64,000 nucleotides of DNA. Source: Cupriavidus sp. Its GTDB lineage: Bacteria > Pseudomonadota > Gammaproteobacteria > Burkholderiales > Burkholderiaceae. Made by a program: the position numbers and the translations under genes. A model generated the notes under the pieces. The model did no database searches. It was not told where the DNA came from and was given only the letters and a program-made list of their open reading frames with translations. The DNA lies in assembly GCA_031180665.1 (NCBI GenBank), contig JAPSLP010000014.1, forward strand, positions 55,460-119,459, given 5' to 3'. Shown here one piece after another: positions 18,585-26,592 of this stretch. How positions within the stretch are numbered: position 1 is the stretch's first letter; each line of letters opens with the position of its first letter.

Positions 18585-20183
18585 TCAATGCGTCGGCACC
18601 CCGCGATACACCCACTCCAACAACGCGTCATGCGCCTGCTGGGCCTGTGCCGCGTTGGGGTGGTTGATCAGACTGACGACGATATAGCGCCTACCGTCCA
18701 CTGCATCGACATAGCCCGCGATGGCGCGCACATCGGCCAGCGTGCCGGTCTTCAGATAGCCGTGTCCGGCGGCGCTGCTGCGTGTCAGCCGGTTGCGCAA
18801 CGTGCCGTCGACGCCCAGCACCGGTAGCGAGCTCACGAAGATCGGCGCCGCCTCGCTGGCCAGCGCCTGTTGCAGCAGCCGCGCCAGATCGTAGGCGCTG
18901 ATGCGCTCCTGCCGCGACAATCCCGAGCCGTTGTCCAGCATCAACCCCGGCATGTCGAGCCCCTGATGCGACAGCCAGCGGCGAATCACCGCCGCCGAGC
19001 GCGCGGTACTGGCCGGGCCGCCTCGGTCGATCTCCGCGCCGATGGTCAGGAACAGCTGGCGCGCCATCACGTTGTTGGAGTACTTGTTGGTGTCGCGGAC
19101 GATGTCGGCCAGCGGCATTCCATAGTGGCGCGTCAGCCGGAACGCGGGCCGCGGCACGCGGCCGGTGCGGATCGCGGGTGGCCGGGCGAAGGTGCCCCCA
19201 GCCGCCAGCCATTGCGCGATGAAGCCGCCGCCGATGAAGTCGTCATGACTGAGCGCAGCGTAGTTCAGCACCTGCTCGCCGCAATCCGCAGAGTAGTTCC
19301 CATCGAAGGAGGCCACCACGGTGCCGTCCGTCTGCGGGGACAACGTCGGCGTCGCGCCGGCGCGCCAGTCGCCGCAGCGGCCGTTGGTCAGCGCGAGCCG
19401 ATTGTCCAGCCGCAGTTGCGCCAGCGGGGGCATGACAGAGACACCGACCGTTTGCGTGGCGGCATCCGGCGTCAGCGTGAACGACAGGGTCTTGAACGAA
19501 TACAGCAGCGCGTCCGGCGCCACGTTGTACGCGCGATGGGTCTCGCCGTCGATGGTGCCGCCATTGTCCAGGCCACTCTGAAAGTAGCTGCGATCGAGCA
19601 CAACGTCGCCGGCAATGGTCGTCACGCCGGCGCGCCGCGCCTCGGCCACCAGCTTCGCCATCTCTTCTGGAACCAGCTTGGGATCTCCCTGGCCGCGCAG
19701 ATAGACGTTGCCGACCACGCCATCGGCAGTCGGCTCGCGGTCCGCATAGAGCGAGGTCTGCCAGCGGTAACTCGGGCCGAGCAGCTGCAGACCGGCGAAC
19801 GTGGTGATCAGCTTCATCGTGGAAGCCGGGTTCATCGGGGTCTGGGCGTTCCAGCTGGCGGCCGCGGTGGGCGCGCCTTGCCGAACGATGTAAAAGCTGG
19901 TGGCGGACAAAGGGACATTCGCGAGTACGAGAGCTCGCGTTACCGCGTCCGGCAGTCCGGCAGAGGCAGCCGCACGCCATTCCGTGGTGGCCGGCGTGGC
20001 GATCCGCTTGTGCGCCTGAGCCTTGTCGTCATGGCGTCTTCCGGCAGTCGTCGAAATACCTGCCTTCTCGACGTGCTTTACCGGCGGTTTCGCCCCGGCT
20101 TCGATCGGAGAGCCCAGTCCCAGAACAGTACCTAGGATCAGGGCAGGGGCGGCGGAAAGAGATGCGCGCAGGGCAGTCGACAT
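18585..20183 (-). CDS. dacB: D-alanyl-D-alanine carboxypeptidase/endopeptidase (PBP4)
   Basis: A 532-residue class C low-molecular-weight penicillin-binding protein that trims peptidoglycan cross-links in the periplasm. The catalytic S-x-x-K is STMK at residues 121-124, the S-x-N motif is in KYSNNVMARQ and the KTG motif in LKTGTLADV. A hydrophobic N-terminus (ALILGTVLGLGSPIEAGA) is the export signal. ATG 20183 is preferred; the frame extends 19 codons further. The gene is core and high in GC. It sits between the two effector-like cassettes on the opposite strand, so the accessory genes seem to have been placed on both sides of it. Confidence 0.95.
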   Translation of the reverse strand: MSTALRASLSAAPALILGTVLGLGSPIEAGAKPPVKHVEKAGISTTAGRRHDDKAQAHKRIATPATTEWRAAASAGLPDAVTRALVLANVPLSATSFYIVRQGAPTAAASWNAQTPMNPASTMKLITTFAGLQLLGPSYRWQTSLYADREPTADGVVGNVYLRGQGDPKLVPEEMAKLVAEARRAGVTTIAGDVVLDRSYFQSGLDNGGTIDGETHRAYNVAPDALLYSFKTLSFTLTPDAATQTVGVSVMPPLAQLRLDNRLALTNGRCGDWRAGATPTLSPQTDGTVVASFDGNYSADCGEQVLNYAALSHDDFIGGGFIAQWLAAGGTFARPPAIRTGRVPRPAFRLTRHYGMPLADIVRDTNKYSNNVMARQLFLTIGAEIDRGGPASTARSAAVIRRWLSHQGLDMPGLMLDNGSGLSRQERISAYDLARLLQQALASEAAPIFVSSLPVLGVDGTLRNRLTRSSAAGHGYLKTGTLADVRAIAGYVDAVDGRRYIVVSLINHPNAAQAQQAHDALLEWVYRGVPTH

Positions 20184-20330
20184 GCGCCGGATGCTAGCAC
20201 ACGTCACCTGCGTCAATGGCCTGTCGTGGTAGAGCGACAACGGCCCTGTTAACTAAAGAAGGGGACTCGATAGTAGAAGATTCCCTGGAGTCCGACCGGC
20301 AAGATGCGGTGCAGTGAAATCAGCTCGCTT

Positions 20331-20336
20331 AAAGGA
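20331..20336 (+). promoter_or_regulatory. Ribosome binding site of the 1028-residue protein
   Basis: AAAGGA ends five bases before ATG 20342 and supports that start. The 158-base gap to the divergent dacB start must contain both promoters. No clear -35/-10 pair was seen. Confidence 0.65.
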
Positions 20337-20341
20337 CCACA

Positions 20342-23300
20342 ATGCTCGGATTGAATCTTCCTGGCTGGAGCCGCAAGGCGGCCGCACCTTCGCCGCGGCG
20401 CACCGACGCGAACGTCGCTGGGATGCGCGATAGCTTCTCAGCCAGGCTGAGCACTCTCTGCAACGAGTTTTCCACCGCCGCGGCGAGTCGTCGCGACCAG
20501 ATACGGGCGCGAATCGAGTTGCGGAAGGCGGAAGGTCATGCCAAGGAACGCCCCGAAACGGCGGAGGAACGGCGACAGGCCGCTGAGCGGCTTCTCGACG
20601 CTCTGCTCACGGTTTCGCATGGAGACGATGGAGCCGCCCTTGAAAAGAGCGCACGCGCCGACGTCGTATCGCAATTTGTGCGCGACATGTCCAGTGAGGA
20701 GCGCCAGGATTGCCTCCACCTGCTCCGAGCGTACCGCGTCGAACTTGAAGGCCTTCTGGTGGAGCGTTATCGATCGCCTGATGCGGCAGTCAAACGCACC
20801 TCGGCCATCCTGGCCGACAACCTCAATCTGCTGCGGCAAGAACTGGTTCGGGCCGAAGCAGGCGACAACAAGGAAAGCACGTCGCCGTTCAATATTGCCA
20901 AATACGAAGCGGCCCTCAGCGCCCTGGTCAATGCCATTGATCGCGATAACGGCACCCCGGACCGTCGCAAGGCCGTACGCCAAGCGCTGGATAGTGCCAT
21001 CGCATGTGGAGGGGCAAGCCGGGGTCTATTGGGCGATGCTCTCAAGGCGTACAACAAAGCCATCTTGGCGGTGTTGACACGGCAGCCGGACCGCGTGCTC
21101 GCGAGCCTGCACGGATGGTTCCAGAACGAGCGGGGCGATGCAGCTGACAAGAAATTCCAACAGTGCGTCGGCCACAACAACGCATTTGCGGCACGCGAAC
21201 TGGCGAAGCTGCGTTCGGTTGCCGCGTCGATTGAAGCGAATACGGAAAGCGCTCGACAGTTCAAGGCCGAGCGTCGGGCAGCCCTTGCAGTTCCCTGTCT
21301 CGCGGCGATCAATCAAGCTTTACGCCATTTCGAGGACAGGCGCTTCGACAGCATTGCGCCGTACTCGCGCCTCAGCACTCTGGAACAGTACTTCCTTCCC
21401 CCGGCGTTCTCCACCGACGAGGTCAGCAAGTTTGCAGAACTGCATGGTCGGATCTATGCCGTTCTTCAGCCTCAACTGGTGGATGCGAGTAGACGGAATG
21501 TCCTGGCACTGAAAGACAACATCCCGTTCCTCGAAGCCCAGGTCGACCATCTGGTTTCGCTGTTGATGGAACGGTATGGTGCGCTGGTTACGCATGCCAA
21601 AGAAGGCTCGTTGACGGCCGAGATCGTGCAGCACGCGTATACCGCGATGGACGGAGCCATTGAGCGGTTTGCCGGTGCGGTGCGCGATAACGTTGCCGAA
21701 CAGGCCGCCAATCTGCGGGACGGTACAAAGAAGATATGCGACAGGTTCCTGGTCGACGAAACGGGATTCTCGCGGCTACGCAATGGAGAATTCAGTGATC
21801 ACGAACGGCAGATCGACACGCTGATTGCCGTTCTGAATCACCTCGCTGCCGTGCAAGGCGCGACGCAATCACAAGGGTCGATTCTCAACGATGTCGCGGT
21901 GGCGGATGTGCTGCAACTTCTGACCCGCATTGCGCATCAATTGTCCGAACCTCAGCGGCGGCTCTTGCTCGAATGTGGCGGCATCCATCCCGCCATTCCC
22001 GACATCGCAATGCATGGTCTCGCGCTGCAGCGGGCGATTGGACAGCTGCAACAGCCTCCTGCGAGTCCCGCGGCCCTGCTCCGGACAGTGAAGGACATTG
22101 CTGACTCGGGGCTTGCTCTTCAAAGGCTTGTCGAGATGGGCGGTGACGCGCGGAAGCTGCCTCGGATCGACTCCATGGACCAGCGATCGCGCTCGGATCT
22201 CGACTACTTGCGCGGCTTGTTCCGCTTTGTCATTGGAGAGAAGTTGACACCCCAGGCGATTTTGGCGCTGCAGGACAAGATGCATCGGGACGACTTCAAC
22301 GCATGCCATCACGTCGTCGGAAGGCTGGCCGAGGAGGTCAAGCCATTTGTCGAACCTCTGGCAACGAAGGAATGCGCGGACGCACTGGCCGATGAAATGA
22401 TTCGCTGGAACGCAAGTTACGGCATCCTCGCCAGTGAGCTGACGGTCCAGAGCGGTAGGCAATTGAAGAGCCGACCGGTGGACCTGCAGAAGTACCGACG
22501 CTTGGCTGAGAAAACGATGAGAGACGCATACGGCCTGATGGTGTCGGTGGGCAAGGAGCGCATCAGCATACTGGGCAGCCTTGGCATCGAGTATTTTGTC
22601 ATGGACAGCCCAGGTATCCAGCGCGCCCGATTGGTCAAGGCGCCGTTGTCTGATGCGCAGCTCGATGCGGTCAAGAAGCATTCCATCCACGCAGAGGAAG
22701 GAAGCCTGAGCCAGCGTGCCACGATTGTGTTCCCGCAACATCAAGACTCGGAGGGTAGGCCACTCCAATTTACGGTGGCGGAGCAGTGGGCGGCAGATGT
22801 AGGACGTTGCCGAATGAAGGCAGGCGACGCATCGCTGTCGATGGACGACATTGATAATTCGCAACTCCCGCGTGTGGCAAAGCAGCCGGCATCCCCGGCC
22901 GGTAAAAAATCCGCCGAAGCCGAGATTGAGCGAATGAGCGATAACGAAGCCTTGTATCGGTTTATGCAGTCGCTGCTTCAATTGTGCGACGGCGATCAAG
23001 CACGTCTCTTCCGCGCGACACAGCAGATGAATCAGGCATTCCAGGCCGGCGCCTGGGCAGCCTTGCGGATTGAGAACTTCGGCTCGTTCGGTAGGGGTGA
23101 GCCAAAATTGTTCGACAGCGATATTGGGAGCCAATCTCAAGAAAGCATCATCGAATACGTCTGTTCCCGTCGCCCCGACGGCAGTCTCGCATTCACTGCC
23201 ACCATGGAATTGCCGCGTATCAACGCGGTCGTCCGAGACGATGAATTGCGCGGCATGAGTGTGGACTCATGGCTGGATGGTGCGCGTTCCACCGTAAGAA

Positions 23301-23428
23301 TCGAAACCTCGTGGGTCTGTACCAGAAACGGCAAGATCATGCTTGACGACGAACGCCCTTGTGAACTTAGTTATGTCCTGGTCGAAGGACCGGAAACCCA
23401 TCCAGCCCGCGAAGCAGTCGGCCACTAA
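20342..23428 (+). CDS. Large helical protein of unknown function, candidate effector paralogue B
   Basis: 1028 residues, not recognised, mainly helical, no signal peptide or membrane helix. Its N-terminus MLGLNLPGWSRKAAAPSP resembles that of paralogue A (P-[FG]-[FW]-S-R-[SK] then PSP). AARELAKLR at 283-291 and FNACHHVVGRL at 652-662 occupy the same positions as in paralogue A, so the two share at least about 660 residues of layout. Beyond that it is about 180 residues longer. Its last 150 residues look beta-rich (FTATMELPRINAVV, STVRIETSWVCTRNGKIML). The coding sequence is much less GC-rich than the core genes (one 60-base sample at 21421 is about half GC). The CNIV-tailed gene follows after nine bases. 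Confidence 0.85.
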   Translation: MLGLNLPGWSRKAAAPSPRRTDANVAGMRDSFSARLSTLCNEFSTAAASRRDQIRARIELRKAEGHAKERPETAEERRQAAERLLDALLTVSHGDDGAALEKSARADVVSQFVRDMSSEERQDCLHLLRAYRVELEGLLVERYRSPDAAVKRTSAILADNLNLLRQELVRAEAGDNKESTSPFNIAKYEAALSALVNAIDRDNGTPDRRKAVRQALDSAIACGGASRGLLGDALKAYNKAILAVLTRQPDRVLASLHGWFQNERGDAADKKFQQCVGHNNAFAARELAKLRSVAASIEANTESARQFKAERRAALAVPCLAAINQALRHFEDRRFDSIAPYSRLSTLEQYFLPPAFSTDEVSKFAELHGRIYAVLQPQLVDASRRNVLALKDNIPFLEAQVDHLVSLLMERYGALVTHAKEGSLTAEIVQHAYTAMDGAIERFAGAVRDNVAEQAANLRDGTKKICDRFLVDETGFSRLRNGEFSDHERQIDTLIAVLNHLAAVQGATQSQGSILNDVAVADVLQLLTRIAHQLSEPQRRLLLECGGIHPAIPDIAMHGLALQRAIGQLQQPPASPAALLRTVKDIADSGLALQRLVEMGGDARKLPRIDSMDQRSRSDLDYLRGLFRFVIGEKLTPQAILALQDKMHRDDFNACHHVVGRLAEEVKPFVEPLATKECADALADEMIRWNASYGILASELTVQSGRQLKSRPVDLQKYRRLAEKTMRDAYGLMVSVGKERISILGSLGIEYFVMDSPGIQRARLVKAPLSDAQLDAVKKHSIHAEEGSLSQRATIVFPQHQDSEGRPLQFTVAEQWAADVGRCRMKAGDASLSMDDIDNSQLPRVAKQPASPAGKKSAEAEIERMSDNEALYRFMQSLLQLCDGDQARLFRATQQMNQAFQAGAWAALRIENFGSFGRGEPKLFDSDIGSQSQESIIEYVCSRRPDGSLAFTATMELPRINAVVRDDELRGMSVDSWLDGARSTVRIETSWVCTRNGKIMLDDERPCELSYVLVEGPETHPAREAVGH

Positions 23429-23437
23429 CAGGAGCCA

Positions 23438-24271
23438 ATGATGACACGCGTCTCTGCAAACGTAGTGCATTTCTCTCATTCCAATTCGTCTGAGGTATCG
23501 CTATGGGACGGGAGGAGCGATTGGACACTCCCGGAGTTCCCATCTTCGGCGGTCGGCTATCCAGACAATGCGTCGGTAATTCGGCATCGGCAATTCGACA
23601 TCAAGCTACCGGCGGGAATCGAGAAGCGAGTGGCGCCCGTAAAGCTGCTGGCCTTGGCAAACGGCTATATCAACGGAACGCTGTCCAAGTCGAGGTTCCT
23701 GCAGGCTGTGAAGCTGTTGCAGAAGCCGCAATTGGAAAGGCGTACCGACGATCTGATCAAGCTCGGTATTCCGCGTCATTTGATGAACTGGTTGATGCTG
23801 GACGATTGGGCCATCATCGGACTGATGAACGGCGTCATTGATATCGGTGACTACGATTTCCTCTCGATCTGGCAGCGGGAACTGACAGATTGCCGATTCT
23901 GGGCCAAACACTTCCCGCATGCCGTGGACGAGCAGGGGATGATCTCGGCGCTGCCCGATATCGAGTTGCAGGATTGGTATCAGGTCGGTTGCTTTACGCC
24001 GCTCATGCCTTGGGATATCGACAGGCTGCCGCGGACTCCGAGTGTCTCGTATCGTCCTATCACGCTGGAAGGGATCCGTAAGGGGGGGGGGCCATATTCG
24101 GGCTGGCTCCACTATCTCGTCTGTGTGACTGCTCGGCGGGTCGAGCATTTGCCGATTGGCCCTTTTGGCGACTATCAGAACGAGGCGAATGCCGAGCAGG
24201 AGTATTGCCGTCTCTTCTGGGATGGGAAGAAGCCGGAAGAGTCCAAGTTCTTTCCTTGCAATATCGTCTAA
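23438..24271 (+). CDS. Candidate host-directed protein with C-terminal CaaX box (CNIV) and a G10 tract
   Basis: 277 residues, not recognised, no signal peptide. It ends KFFPCNIV. CNIV fits the CaaX prenylation consensus, and human GBP2 ends in the similar CNIL. The sequence is rich in Trp and aromatic residues in its middle (LMNWLMLDDWAIIGLMNG, FLSIWQRELTDCRFWAKHF). A run of ten G at 24082-24091 encodes Lys-Gly-Gly-Gly about 60 residues before the tail, so a one-base slip would remove the CaaX box. AGGAG lies upstream. ATG 23441 has better spacing than ATG 23438 and may be the true start. The gene is nine bases after the 1028-residue gene, so they form an operon. Confidence 0.82.
   Translation: MMTRVSANVVHFSHSNSSEVSLWDGRSDWTLPEFPSSAVGYPDNASVIRHRQFDIKLPAGIEKRVAPVKLLALANGYINGTLSKSRFLQAVKLLQKPQLERRTDDLIKLGIPRHLMNWLMLDDWAIIGLMNGVIDIGDYDFLSIWQRELTDCRFWAKHFPHAVDEQGMISALPDIELQDWYQVGCFTPLMPWDIDRLPRTPSVSYRPITLEGIRKGGGPYSGWLHYLVCVTARRVEHLPIGPFGDYQNEANAEQEYCRLFWDGKKPEESKFFPCNIV
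24082..24091 (+). repeat. Homopolymeric G10 tract inside the CNIV-tailed gene
   Basis: Ten consecutive G in frame as aaG GGG GGG GGG. Loss of one G gives a stop (TGA) within about 15 codons. Gain of one G reads past the normal stop and ends near 24293 without a CaaX box. Such tracts are typical slipped-strand phase-variation sites. Confidence 0.85.
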
Positions 24272-24342
24272 AACTATCAGGACAGTGAGGTCGCGGCGCG
24301 TCGTTCGGCGCGTCGCATCGTTCGATGCTGGCCCGGTCAGCA

Positions 24343-24879
24343 TCATGACGGCGCTGCGGTGCACAGCTGACTGAGCAATTCAAACAGGGTGTTTCGCTGT
24401 TCCGGCGACAGCCGCTGCGACATCCGTGCATCATGCTCGCAGACCGCTTCGGTTGCCTCAGCCAAGGTCTTGCGCCCCGCCGCCGTCAACACCAGGCTGA
24501 ACGCCCGTCGGTCGTTGGCGGCCGGCCGTCGCGCCACCAGCTTCATCTCCTCGAGCGCGTCGACCAGCAACACGGCCCCCGAACGTGCAATGCCCATGAT
24601 CCTGGCCAGGTCGGTCAGTTTCAGATCCGGATTGTGCGAGATCAGCACCAGCGCCGAGAAGCGTGGCGGGGTGATGTTCCACGGCGCCAGAGAGCGCACG
24701 AAGTCCTCGTAGAGCCGGATCTGCGCGCGGCGGATCGCGTAGCCGATCAGGCCGTCCAGCACCCCATAGTCGACGTTCGGCAGATGGGGATCGAAGCCGC
24801 CGGCTTCGTGGGCGGGATCGGGCGCCAGCGTATCGCGGGTCTTGCGCGGGGAACGGGAAGCGGAGGACGGAGCGGACAT
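24343..24879 (-). CDS. MarR-family transcriptional regulator
   Basis: A 178-residue regulator with the winged-helix core IRRAQIRLYEDFVRSL, PPRFSALVLISHNPDLKLTDLA, RSGAVLLVDALEEMKLVAR and the wing RPAANDRRAFSLVLT. The first 30 residues are a polar extension. It is the last gene of a minus-strand run (FAD monooxygenase, solute-binding protein, DUF3237 protein, regulator), starting 38 bases after the DUF3237 stop. It probably controls that operon, perhaps through the dyad at 27911-27948. Its ligand is likely to be the aromatic compound processed by the operon, which is inference. Confidence 0.92.
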   Translation of the reverse strand: MSAPSSASRSPRKTRDTLAPDPAHEAGGFDPHLPNVDYGVLDGLIGYAIRRAQIRLYEDFVRSLAPWNITPPRFSALVLISHNPDLKLTDLARIMGIARSGAVLLVDALEEMKLVARRPAANDRRAFSLVLTAAGRKTLAEATEAVCEHDARMSQRLSPEQRNTLFELLSQLCTAAPS

Positions 24880-24917
24880 GGAGAAGGGGATGGCAAGGCT
24901 CGCGGCCCGCCATCCGT

Positions 24918-25409
24918 TCAGGCGACGCGGAAGTATCGCATCTGTACGCGGTCGGGGAAACGGGCGCCGGTCGCGACGAAGGTGTGTTGCATCAGCCAGC
25001 GATAGGCGGGCGCCTGCGTTTCGAAGCGCGGAGCGGTGCGGAAGTAGATCAGCGATGGATCGACCGTCTCGCCGGCGGTCAGGCGCGCCAGCACATCGAC
25101 GGGGCCGCTGCGCAGCCCCGCGTTGACGATGTAGATGCGTGCGCCGTCGTCGGTCTCCACGACGTAGCGCGCTTCGATTTCCGCGACCGTGATGCCGTCG
25201 CCGAGGTCCGGCCGGACCAGTTGGAAGTCGGCCCCGCCGGGCAGCACATGGCCGCGCAGCAGCGGGCCGTCGACGACCCCATCGAGGATCGGTATCACGC
25301 GCCGCTGCCCTACCGCGCTGGCGCCGACCTCGATCGCCGGATCGAGGCGGAAGCTGAAGTCGGCGACATGCACGAGCTTCGGCGTGGGCAAGACGAAATC
25401 GGCGGTCAC
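24918..25409 (-). CDS. DUF3237 domain protein
   Basis: A 163-residue protein of the DUF3237 family. Characteristic parts are LVHVADFSFRLD at the start, RRVIPILDGVVDGPLLRGHVLPGGADFQLV, and the C-terminal FRTAPRFET...YRWLMQHTFVATG. Function is not firmly known. Members often occur beside aromatic-catabolism genes. It starts at GTG 25409, which overlaps the stop of the solute-binding protein gene (GTGA), so translation is coupled. No signal peptide is seen, so it is cytoplasmic. Confidence 0.9.
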   Translation of the reverse strand: MTADFVLPTPKLVHVADFSFRLDPAIEVGASAVGQRRVIPILDGVVDGPLLRGHVLPGGADFQLVRPDLGDGITVAEIEARYVVETDDGARIYIVNAGLRSGPVDVLARLTAGETVDPSLIYFRTAPRFETQAPAYRWLMQHTFVATGARFPDRVQMRYFRVA

Positions 25410-26557
25410 TTGAGCAGCTTCCAGTTGCCGTTGTCGATGGTCAGCATCACGCGGCCGCGCTGGTCGAAACCGAAGTGGTCCTGGCTGGTGTAGTTCAGCA
25501 CGCCGTGCGAGACCACGATCTCGCGCTCGCTCTCAAGCGCCGCCTTCAGTGCCGCGCGGAATTCCGGCGTACCAGGCTTGGCGCGTTTCAGGGCAACCGG
25601 CACGATCCGTTGCAGCACCAGGCCGGCATCGTAGGGATGCGCGCCGAACTGGGTGCGGCTTTCCGCGCCATATTGCTTCTCGTAGCGGCCCACGTAATCG
25701 AGGCCCGGCTTCTTCGGCGCGCTGTCGGCCGCGAGCTGTTCGGGCACGATGACCGGGCCGGCCGGCAGGATGGCGCCGTCGACCGCCTTGCCGCCGATGC
25801 GGATCAGGTCCTTGGTGGCCGCGCCGTGCGTGTGGTAGATCGGCCCGCGATAGCCGCGCTCGCGCAGCGTGGTGTGGGGCAGCGCTGCGCCGGTGCCGGC
25901 GCCGGCGATCAGCATCGCGTCGGGGCGCGCCGAAATCAGCTTCAGCGTTTGTGCGGTGACCGCGGTATCCGAACGCGCATAGCGTTCGGTGGCAACGACG
26001 CGAATGCCGTTGGCGGCCGCCGCGGTGGTGAATTCCTTCAGCCAGGTTTCGCCATAGGCGTCGGCAAAGCCGATGAAGCCGATAGTCTTGACGCCGTTTG
26101 CTTTGGCCGTCGCCGCAACCGCATCGGCCATCAGCTTGATCGGCTGGGCCAGCCGGTAGGTCCATTCGCCGCGTCCGGGCTTCAGTTCGATCGGCGAGAA
26201 CGCCAGTTGTACGGTCTTGCTTTCGTCGGCGACTTCGGCGATCGCAATCGACGGCGCCACCGCAGACGAGCCGAGGATGATGTCGACCTTGTCCTCGCTG
26301 ACGAAGCGGCGCGCGACCTTGGTGGCCTGGGTCGGGTCGGAGACGTCGTCGAGCACCACATAGCGGATGGTCTCGCCGGCGATCTGCTGCGGCATCAGGC
26401 CCAGCGACTGCTTCTGCGGAATGCCCAGCGAGGCGGACGGCCCGGTCGACGAAATGCTGACGCCGACGGTGACGTCCGCCAGCGCGGGGCCGGCAATCGC
26501 GCCGGCGGCGGCCAGCGCCAGAACGAGGCGCGCAAGCGTGGTGCGGCGAAGTGTCAT
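25406..26557 (-). CDS. ABC transporter substrate-binding protein (Leu/Ile/Val-type, periplasmic)
   Basis: 383 residues. A signal peptide is cleaved near residue 27 (GPALA, then Asp). The mature part has the fold of the branched-chain amino acid receptor family: VTVGVSISSTGPSASLGIPQK, VARRFVSEDKVDIILGSSAVA, TIGFIGFADAYGETW and GYRGPIYHTHGAATKD. In betaproteobacteria such receptors often bind aromatic acids rather than amino acids. No permease or ATPase genes are adjacent, so it must use components encoded elsewhere. It follows the FAD monooxygenase gene by 35 bases. Confidence 0.93.
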   Translation of the reverse strand: MTLRRTTLARLVLALAAAGAIAGPALADVTVGVSISSTGPSASLGIPQKQSLGLMPQQIAGETIRYVVLDDVSDPTQATKVARRFVSEDKVDIILGSSAVAPSIAIAEVADESKTVQLAFSPIELKPGRGEWTYRLAQPIKLMADAVAATAKANGVKTIGFIGFADAYGETWLKEFTTAAAANGIRVVATERYARSDTAVTAQTLKLISARPDAMLIAGAGTGAALPHTTLRERGYRGPIYHTHGAATKDLIRIGGKAVDGAILPAGPVIVPEQLAADSAPKKPGLDYVGRYEKQYGAESRTQFGAHPYDAGLVLQRIVPVALKRAKPGTPEFRAALKAALESEREIVVSHGVLNYTSQDHFGFDQRGRVMLTIDNGNWKLLK

Positions 26558-26592
26558 CGGTGGTCTCCCTTTTTTTATGATGTTGCCGGCGG

